Shown: in pieces, positions 56,081-64,000 of the stretch
How positions within the stretch are numbered: the first letter of the stretch is position 1
Layout of the letters: every line of letters starts with the position of its first letter
Origin: Nosema muscidifuracis
Lineage: Eukaryota; Microsporidia; Nosematidae
Length of the DNA stretch: 64,000 nt
Assembly: GCA_028335825.1 (NCBI GenBank)
Contig: JAIOKI010000008.1
Span: 496,001-560,000 of the forward strand
Direction: 5' to 3'
Position numbers and translations under genes: made by a program
Notes under the pieces: model-generated
Told to the model about the DNA's origin: nothing
The model's input: only the letters and a program-made list of their open reading frames with translations
The model's database searches: none

Positions 56081-58256
56081 GTTCATTATTTATATATTTC
56101 TGAATTTATATTTAAATCCAAAACATGATAAATAAAAAGTAAACAAATTAAAAATCAAATGATATCTGATTAATTAATTTTATATTAAAATGCAGATATA
56201 CTATTTAATTTTAGTGCTACTAAACTTTTGTTTATATTACGTGTTGATATCTAAATGATGTAATGCTGATATAAGAGATTCTTTGATTTATTATGATTTG
56301 ATATTAATACACTAAATACAGTAATTAATTAAAATTTATTTAATTTATAATATTCGTTTAGAATTCAAAATCATAAGGTTTTATTTCTCTCATCAAAATT
56401 TAAACCCTTAAGATGCTTTATGAGAGATGAAGTGTAGCTCAGGAATGCTTCTAGTTCTAAGGAACTTTTACAATAATTCTCATATTGCACTTTCTGAGAG
56501 ATAAAGTTAATTTTATTAAATGTAAATTTATTTATTTCTTTCTTGTTACTTTAAAATGAGATATGGTTAAAATATTAGTAATTTCATAGTTTCATATTTT
56601 GTTTGTAATTTCCATTAAATAAACCATTTAGTAGTACCACTGAAGATAAATGTATAGTGTTAGGTTAAAATATACTATTAAATGTTTAAGTTTTAATTAA
56701 ATAACATAGTTATTATAATAATATTATAGGAAACGAGTAAGTGGATTATTAAAAAAACATTAAATAATTTATTTATAAATGAAATCTTTGTTATAGTTTA
56801 ATATTACAGAATAGATAACATAAAATGTGTTATATAGTATCAATAATTATAGGTGGTTATAGAATCTGTAATAAAATTTAGTTGGCTTAGGTAGGTTAGA
56901 ATACTATTATTATAATAAAATATTTAATTAATCTTGTGACGCATAGAATATAAAAAATATTCTAAATTGACAAATTAAAGAAACCTCATAAATACATATT
57001 TGTATGTGGAATAGTATTGTTGATTACTTTTATAAAAGATAACAGAGAAATTATTCAGTAAATATAGTATTCACAATTAAATTAAGAAATAATAATATCT
57101 TTTAGTAAATTCTGCTAGTTTATTAAATGTTTAGATCTGTATTAAAAAATAATTTAATAAAGAAAACTGTTAGAGTTATGATCGCTTTTTTATTTATTTT
57201 CCAAATAAAAAAGTATTGCTGACTTTTTAACAAAGGATGATATTTTGATAACGTAAATTCTGTTATTCGTTAATTATACAGATTTTTTACAACGATATAT
57301 TCTTTGAATTGTGAAATCTAAATCGACTAGCTTAAAAAAGTAAGATCAAATAATTCGACTGAATGGGGTATAAATTTTATTCAGACTTTATTTTGATTCT
57401 AATAATAAACAAAAAGGTTAAATATTTAATTAAAAACTTTAACATCCCTTTTTTTATTGATACAAAATAATATTTTATTATATTTGATAACTTGATGACA
57501 ATGGAAATGAAAAAGAAACAAAATAAGATCTAATATCTACCACCGTGATTTACTGCACAAGTACAAAACTTGAATTATTTTCTATCAAAATTTTACAAAC
57601 ACTACAAGAAATTATTTTTGGATATCAAAATACAGGCATATATTCAATTTAAAATGTTTAAGATGACTTTTGAGGCTTAATAAAAAAAATTCTCATGGAA
57701 ACTCTTATACATGAGAATAGTTATTGAAGATAACTATGAGATAGACAAGATAAATCTAATTTGTTTATTAGTAAATACAAACAAACCATTTTAATTTTGC
57801 CTAAATTAAATTATTCTTTGCTTTTGAATTATTTATAACTCAGCTATCATTTTTATTCAGATATTATCATAATAAAAGAGATGTATGAATTTTACTTAAA
57901 TTAATATAATAATTTTTTAAATTTAATAACTTACAACATTTCGTTAATGGTATTCTAATATTCAAAATTTATCATATATTAAGAAGTTGTGATATCAAAA
58001 ATATCACATTTAAATTGTATTAATTAGTTATAAATTTGAAAACATGTTTTATATTGTATTAATTAGATTAGCTATTAATTTTTATAATTAGAATTATTAA
58101 ATCGTTATTATTGATAAATTTTATACATATTTAAATTTAATAAAACTTTTTATTTCATGCAAAAAAATTATCATTATCTAATAACATTAAATTATTATTA
58201 ATTTATGCATAAATAAAATATAAAAATATTTTTTTTGCATAAAATAATTATCCATT
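56081..58256. other. AT-rich intergenic DNA
   Basis: No supported gene. A CCC followed closely by ATG at about 56405-56420 opens only a five-codon frame. The rest is A/T-rich without recognisable features. Confidence 0.4.
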
Positions 58257-58930
58257 ATTTCTGGAATATATATTTCTGAAGAATACGATGAAGAAATAAT
58301 TAATCTAATTAAAAGAAGAGAACTTGATTTTTGTAATATTATACAGATTAATAATATCTATCTATGTCAATCTCTTCTATCTATAAGAGGATTTGTTAGT
58401 CAAACTTTTGTAACAGATAATTATATATTTCTTTACAACGGAGAGATTTATAATAACGAACAGAGTGACACACTATTTATTAAAGATGTTCTAGACAGAA
58501 ATATAAAAGAAGTATTTGATGATGATTTAAATAAATTAATGGAGATTGATATTAAGGCTTTTACAGAGAATATAAGTCAATATAGAGAAGATATTGTAGA
58601 ATAAAAGAGAAAGACTTTGCTTATAAAAAAAATATTTTAAGAATTTTCTAAATAAAGTTTATGATGAGATTAATGAGTATCAAAACGAATACGCATTGGT
58701 AATATTTTATAAAGATTCATATTCTTTTTTTAAAGATGACTTTGGTAAAAAGAGCTTGGGGTTATCAGAGAAGCCTTTTAGATTATCTTCTGTTAGATAT
58801 GAAAATGAACTTAATAATTCATACTTGTACTCATGTGATGTCATTAATAAGAAAACTTATATATTTTATAAATCGAATGCGAAATTGAAATATCTTTCAT
58901 ATTTCTCTTGTAGATTTATATTTAAATAAT
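58257..58930 (+). pseudogene. Decayed asparagine synthetase-like (ASNSD1-type) gene
   Basis: Remnant of the class II glutamine-amidotransferase domain found at the N-terminus of asparagine synthetase family proteins. It opens ISGIYIS where the family begins MCGI, so the initiator ATG reads ATT and the nucleophile Cys reads Ser. It continues RGFVSQTFVTDNYIFLYNGE and IYNNEQSDTLF, the diagnostic NGEIYN block, to a stop at 58602-58604. In another frame from about 58627 comes NEYALVIFYKD, FFKDDFGKKSLGL and FRLSSV, matching the GPFAFIY...FGRDxxGRRSLL...LSSV region of ASNSD1-like proteins. The C-terminal synthetase domain is absent; LINE sequence begins right after. Lost start, lost nucleophile, a frame change and missing C-terminus make it non-functional. 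The assignment rests on the block order rather than overall identity. Confidence 0.7.
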
Positions 58931-58939
58931 AATTATAAG

Positions 58940-60260
58940 CTTGTTAATAACTACTGATGAAGTAATAAGTACTATGGTAGAAGAAACCAAAAGATTTATT
59001 ACATTAGTAGGTGTAGAAATGAATATTGATAAATTTGCAGAGTGTGTTAGATGGATACAAGTATTTAGGATTGTTTAAAAATGACATATGTAAAATAACG
59101 GGAGAAGATAAAGATAAGATATGGAAAGAAATTCAGAGAAAATGTGAGTCTCTGTGTAAAACAAAGCTAAACGCTAGAAACCTGTTCAAGGCAATGTATG
59201 AACATTCTAAATCACAGAATACAATGTAGGCATTCTAAGGGTCGAACCTAATGAATTTAGAGACTAGATTATATAGTTCAAAATATTCTTACAAAAGATT
59301 ATATTCACCAATAGCATGAAGTAGAGAAAGACTATATCTTCCAAAGAAGAAGTCTGATTAATATTGAGCATAAGAGTGAAAAAATCTTATTAAAAATATA
59401 CCTAACCCAAGAAATTATGCTAAGAAGAAAAACAATAAGCATCTAACACGGATAAGACCCTTCATTGTAGAGAAGTACAGCCTGGAAAAAGGGTTTACAC
59501 CAGAAGACTTAGAAGAAGCACAGAAATCGTATCTATATAGTGATATAAGAAAAAACATAATCACTCGAGAATATATAGATTCTGGGAATATCCCTTTGTG
59601 AGTATCAAAGATTCGGCTCTCTGGCTTACTAAAGGAAATATTACGGCTAGAGAAGAAGAGACACCATGTGCACTTCAGGATAGAAATATCTTCCTATAAA
59701 AGAAAGTTATGTGCTCACATTTTTATAGAATACTTTCCCATGATTACATGAGGAGACATAATGAAGTGTTACAATGTATTCATTTCCGAATTTGTAGAAA
59801 TTTCGGGCTTACAAAAAATAAAAAAATCTGAAATCACTGTGTACAGGAGTGTATTACATCAAAATATATTAAAATTAGAATGGATTCGCGAATCTAAAGC
59901 GCTATAAATGTAAAGTACAATAAACCTGATATATACATAGTAGATGAGGTTAGGAAAGAAGTCGTGATAATAGAGTAGAAATTAACAACTTTGATAATTT
60001 GCGAAACATGGAGACAGAGAAGAAGGATATTTATGATTTATTGCCAACCACTCTACTTCTCTATACAAGTATAAGTCCAAGATAATCACTTTCATTATGA
60101 CTTGGGACGATATAGTAACAAACTTTTATTTCGCATACAGAACTGAGCTAGAGTTAGATAGTCACATTGAGGCATACATCCAGATGAAAATACTCAAGAT
60201 GACATTGGAAAGTCGCTGCAGAGTTGCGATGACGAAGTTTCACTAGTTAGTATTTTAGAA
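58940..60260 (+). mobile_element. 5'-truncated, decayed LINE with restriction-like endonuclease tail
   Basis: Non-LTR retrotransposon remnant on the plus strand, only the 3' part. In order: end of the RT palm (MVEETKRFITLVGVEMNIDK), RT thumb (YKYLGLFKNDIC, TKLNARNLFKAMYEHSKSQ, SRERLYLPKKK), a linker (LEKGFTPEDLEEAQKSYLYS), WLTKGNITAREEETPCALQD, a His/Cys segment with HDYMRRHNEVLQCIHF, then the endonuclease block KPDIYIVDEVRKEVVIIE (PD...(D/E)xK type), KYKSKIITFIMTWDDIV and EAYIQMKILKMTLESRC. The RERLYLP and KPDI...IIE blocks match LINEs with a restriction-like endonuclease (R4/Dong-like group). Many stops and frame changes, so dead. Composition is less AT-rich than the surroundings. It starts abruptly at the broken asparagine synthetase-like gene, as a 5'-truncated insertion would. 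The poly(A)/3' end is blurred near 60260-60360. Confidence 0.82.
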
Positions 60261-63200
60261 GTTTAAAAAAAGATGCCAATTGAAGATATAAGGGTGACTT
60301 ACGTGGTGAGTGAAGAATAAGATAAGAACATCATAAAAATATACCTTAAAAAACAATTTAAATTATTTTGTTTTAATAGAAGATAATAAAAATTAAGAAA
60401 AATATATGTTTAATAAGGTAGAAGAAATTAATTAATGAGACATATTCAGTGATTGTAAAAAACAAAACTTTAAAAATACATATTACACAATTTAGAAGTT
60501 ATTTTTTGATTATATTTTTTTTTTGAAGGAGAGAATGTACTGTGAAAACACGTCATCTTAAAATATTATTTTTAAATATTTTAATCCCTAGATAATAATT
60601 ATATATATGATAAATAAATACTTTTTACATAAAATTAAGATAATTAAAATATATTAAGAATTTTCTAAATCTTCATATTATTACATATTAAGTAAGAGTA
60701 TACTTTCTTTATTCTTGTTATGTTTAGTGTGAGATAAGTAATATATTAATGATAATTATAAATTAATAAAGTTTAGCAATACTATCATTCTAAAACAGAA
60801 TATAATATTATCTTCTTATTATACATGTTGAAATATGAATATTTTTGTAAATATATCATTTATAAATAGTTGAATAAATCTTCAATATAGAGTTATATAA
60901 TCAATGTTTTATTCTAGTGATTAATGGTTATTTTTATATATTAATAATATTACAATTAAATGACCCATTTATATGAATAATTAAAAATGTTATTATTTAT
61001 ATCTTCTTCTAGAATCAAGAATTAAATGTAATGGTATATTTAAATATTTATCTTATAAAGATTTAACAATTGAAATAAATACAATATTATTTCTTATATT
61101 ATATTATGTATTATATATATAGTTGTATTTACCTCCATTAAGTAAAATTGTCTCATCAAATATGATTGGTCAATTTCACATCCAATAATTATTATATAAT
61201 TTTATACTAAGATGTGTAAGATTATATAATAATTATTTTCATAAAGATTTACAGTCTTATTAAAATTATGATTATATTACATATATAATAAAAATATTTC
61301 TAAATTTATTCAATCCTCTTACTTGTATTATTCTCTAATATATAGGGATAATCATAATTTTTGACTTGAGATATGGGTAGAATTTATAATTTCAATAAAG
61401 TAGAGAGAGATTATATATATAATATTAGTAGATAGACAAAATATTTATAAATTGAGATACATAATATTTTATTATATTTAATAAAGATATGATTTTATAA
61501 GTAAATAAAGATGAGATAAAATTATCATAGTATTAATATAATTAATTATTTATATAAATTGAAAAGAATAAAATATTTATAATGTTTAGAATTGATGATT
61601 TTATTTATATATGATGATATAATAGAGTTAATTTAAGAAATTATAAAGATATTCAAAAAATATTATTATATGAAATTAAATAGTATTATGATAATATCAG
61701 AGTTGTATTTGAAGAATATTTATTATATCAATAAAATGTTTCTTTAATATTTTTATTTCTTAATAAAGTCAATTAATAAATGACTCAAATATATTATTAA
61801 ATAAGATCTTATTTTTATAACTATTCTAAGATTTGTATTATAATAATCTAAATTTATATTTCTAGTGTCTTTTTAAATTAAAAGAATATAGAAAATAAAG
61901 AATTTTATAAGAGAATACTCGATTAAAATGTCATTAAATAATCATCATTATATTCAAAAAAACAATGAAAAAATATTGAATATAAAAAATGAAGTAAATT
62001 GATATAAGTCATAGAGAAAAGACCTCAAAATATCAAGGTAGAAAAAAATAATTATTGACCAGGTATGAAAGAATAGATCGAAATTAAGATTAGAAAGAGT
62101 GTAATGTATCAAAAGTATACTCAAAAAACGAATGATTTGTATGAAAAAATTGAAGTGAATTTTATTGATTTTATAGAATTAATGTATTATAGAGATATTG
62201 ATATCATATATAGAAGATAATGAGATAGATATTAAAAATTAAAAAATACATCAGAAATAGTAGAATTCTTAATCATTTATGTATTCAAGAGAAAAAATTA
62301 CAGATAATGGAATAGAGTTTATAAATTATAGAAAAGTAAACATGAATAGTATAAGAAATAAGGAAGAGTAAAATTAATAAGAGTTTGTTTATAGAAAAAT
62401 ATAATATTATTCATCATATTAGACTAATCTATATGACAATAGAAATAGTTAGGTATAAATCTGGTAGATAGAGAAGGAATATAGTATTTAAAAATACTTA
62501 AAATGGTAACAAGATAAGTTTTTATAAATTAATAAACTTTTTATATTATTATATATTATATTTTAAGTGTTGTAAAAATATTACAGTATGTCTCTTATAT
62601 AATGAGAGACTATTAAAGAATAGAAATTATGATTTAAGAGTATTGAGATGATCAGTAAGAATTTGAAAATAATTGTCTAATAAATATTATTATAAAAGTA
62701 AACCTTAATTATGGAAATTTTGTATAGATAATTTAATTAAATAAAATAGTAAAATAATAAATTATAATTAATTTGAAAAGTTTTTATATACAACTTATTA
62801 GAATATATTTTAAGTGTTGTAAAATGTACTCTTACAATCTGAGTATAGATTGATTAAAAAAAAGTGAAATAAATGTTCTAATGTTTCATTATTAATAAGA
62901 TTATTTTGAAAAAAAAATGGATTTATGTATCAATCTGAAAATTATCTTATGAGTAGTAGAAATTCGAAATGATAGATTTTTTGTTCTTAGTTCGATATTT
63001 TTCCATTGAACATCTCTAAAAAAGAAAGGAATGTCTGCATCTATCCATGATATAAAATAAAGTTTATATGGTTGAATATGAAGATCTTACTTCTGTAATT
63101 AATAAAGTTATAATACGAAGTAATAATTATCTTTTTGTAATCATTCACAGATTTGATAGTATGTCATGTTTATTATTATTTTAAATTTCTATGTAAGATA

Positions 63201-63310
63201 AATATTAATATTATTCAAAATATTTTAATAATGACCATCTAAAGATTTTCTGTTCTCATAACAAAAAAATGACTTTTATTATAAGGGGATAAATATCAAA
63301 TCAAAATATT
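60261..63310. other. 3-kb AT-rich region
   Basis: The first ~100 bases may be the 3' untranslated part of the LINE. Beyond that the sequence is among the most AT-rich in the window, with long runs of short dA/dT words and no gene recognised. Around 62.5 and 62.8 kb two similar phrases occur (ATATTTTAAGTGTTGTAAAA in both), a possible small dispersed repeat. Confidence 0.35.
62567..62830 (+). repeat. Short direct repeat, two copies
   Basis: ATATTTTAAGTGTTGTAAAA occurs near 62558-62577 and again near 62804-62823, about 245 bases apart, each followed by a TTAC-containing stretch. A 20-base match including GTGTTG is more than A/T bias would easily give. The nature of the repeat is unknown. Confidence 0.4.
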
Positions 63311-64000
63311 TTAATAATTATTAGCTACTAAAATAAATATCAATAATGATATAATAATTGTAACAAATCCAATTTTTAAAGATTTGTATTTGTTATTATT
63401 TGTAAAATACATTATACAACCCAGTATAATAATAAATATTATAGATCCTACTACAGTCAAGGATTTTATATAATCACTCTTCTCTGTACTTATATTAAGA
63501 GTATTATTCAAAATATTGTATTCATTAGTTATCTCTCTTTTATTTCTAAATTTCTGAGAGAATAAGTTTAATAATTCTTTATGTGTCATATTATCATCTT
63601 CAAATATTTTTAAAAACTTACCAAAGAAATCACCCATTTGTTGTAAAATCTTCATTTTGACATTCATTCGGAAATTTACCATCGAATGAATCTAAAATAC
63701 ATTCAGGTTTATTTAAGCATTGATCTCTTAGTTCAGCACTAGCACACTGAAGTTTAGAAAAATAAACTTCATCTTCGCATGTATCATAGAGAGATCTATA
63801 AAAATCAATTCTTGAATTTAAAATATTTCGACCTTGTATGACTTGTTTTATCTTATCATCTTCTGGTAGAAACATCAATCCACAGCAGTTTATATACTCA
63901 TTATCATCATACAGATCTTCTAAATTGAAATATTGACAGTCAGTATTAAAATTTATTTCTTTCATTATATCTGATACACAGTCAGGATCACAAACACAAA
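63311..64000 (-). pseudogene. 12-cysteine membrane protein family, member E (partial at edge, frameshifted)
   Basis: Runs off the right edge on the minus strand; the open frame continues to base 64000 without a start. The visible N-terminal end reads CVCDPDC, then C-x13-C-x16-C (DCQYFNLEDLYDDNEYINC) and C-x10-C-x8-C-x5-C-x12-C with ASAELRDQC, exactly on the family spacing. The frame stops after QNEDFTTNG; in the next frame the protein continues QQMGDFFGKFLKIFED to two hydrophobic helices (KSLTVVGSIIFIIILGCIMY and GFVTIIISLLIFILV) around a basic loop, as in members A and D. One base too many in a TTTT run near 63650 explains the break. It could be a young pseudogene or a sequencing slip. The PKC end and N-terminus lie outside the window. 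Confidence 0.8.

Noticed and set aside
1-64000. tRNA or rRNA genes
   Set aside because: No T-loop-like GTTCRANNC with a matching acceptor stem, and no conserved rRNA blocks, were seen on either strand; a covariance-model scan would be needed to be sure.

Overview
The window looks like chromosomal DNA from a microsporidian, or a very similar reduced fungal-related intracellular parasite. It is extremely AT-rich by eye. Its genes are short, intronless and eukaryotic in type: a geranylgeranyl diphosphate synthase, a HECT ubiquitin ligase and a minimal homeodomain protein. Several start codons sit a few bases after a CCC run, the start-site signal known from microsporidia. TGA is used as a stop. 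No tRNA, rRNA, CRISPR or bacterial operon structure was seen. The species cannot be named from the sequence alone.

Layout: 0.4-9.2 kb holds the isoprenoid synthase (+), a membrane-anchored HECT ligase (-), and two members (-) of a cysteine-rich membrane protein family, with a 277-bp MITE-like element between the last two. A long empty stretch follows. At 15-21.8 kb are a third cysteine-rich family member (+), a small secreted 13-cysteine protein (-), and a secreted ~550-residue protein (+) inside a segment duplicated again at 49.3-52.6 kb. After an 8-kb desert, 29.5-35.8 kb holds a decayed cysteine-rich family copy, a secreted 444-residue protein and a second intact secreted ~540-residue paralog, all on the minus strand. 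From 35.8 to 46 kb there is almost nothing except a tiny split secreted/membrane ORF pair and a fragment resembling a MULE transposase. At 46-47 kb is a fourth cysteine-rich protein (+). The second segmental copy (49.3-52.6 kb) carries a frameshifted version of the secreted gene. At 53.8-56.1 kb are the homeodomain protein and an uncharacterised basic protein. At 58.3-60.3 kb a decayed asparagine synthetase-like gene runs directly into a 5'-truncated LINE carrying a restriction-like endonuclease tail. A fifth cysteine-rich family member runs off the right edge with a frameshift.

The main discovery candidate is the cysteine-rich family. Four intact members, one near-complete member with a frameshift and one fossil share twelve cysteines with almost invariant spacing. 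There is no N-terminal signal peptide, and a C-terminal membrane anchor comes in two forms (one helix, or a two-helix hairpin). I do not recognise the domain. A second lineage-type family encodes secreted ~550-residue proteins. Both families show birth-and-death dynamics (intact, frameshifted and fossil copies), as expected of parasite surface or secreted repertoires. The housekeeping genes are few and scattered in large AT-rich deserts with mobile-element remnants.
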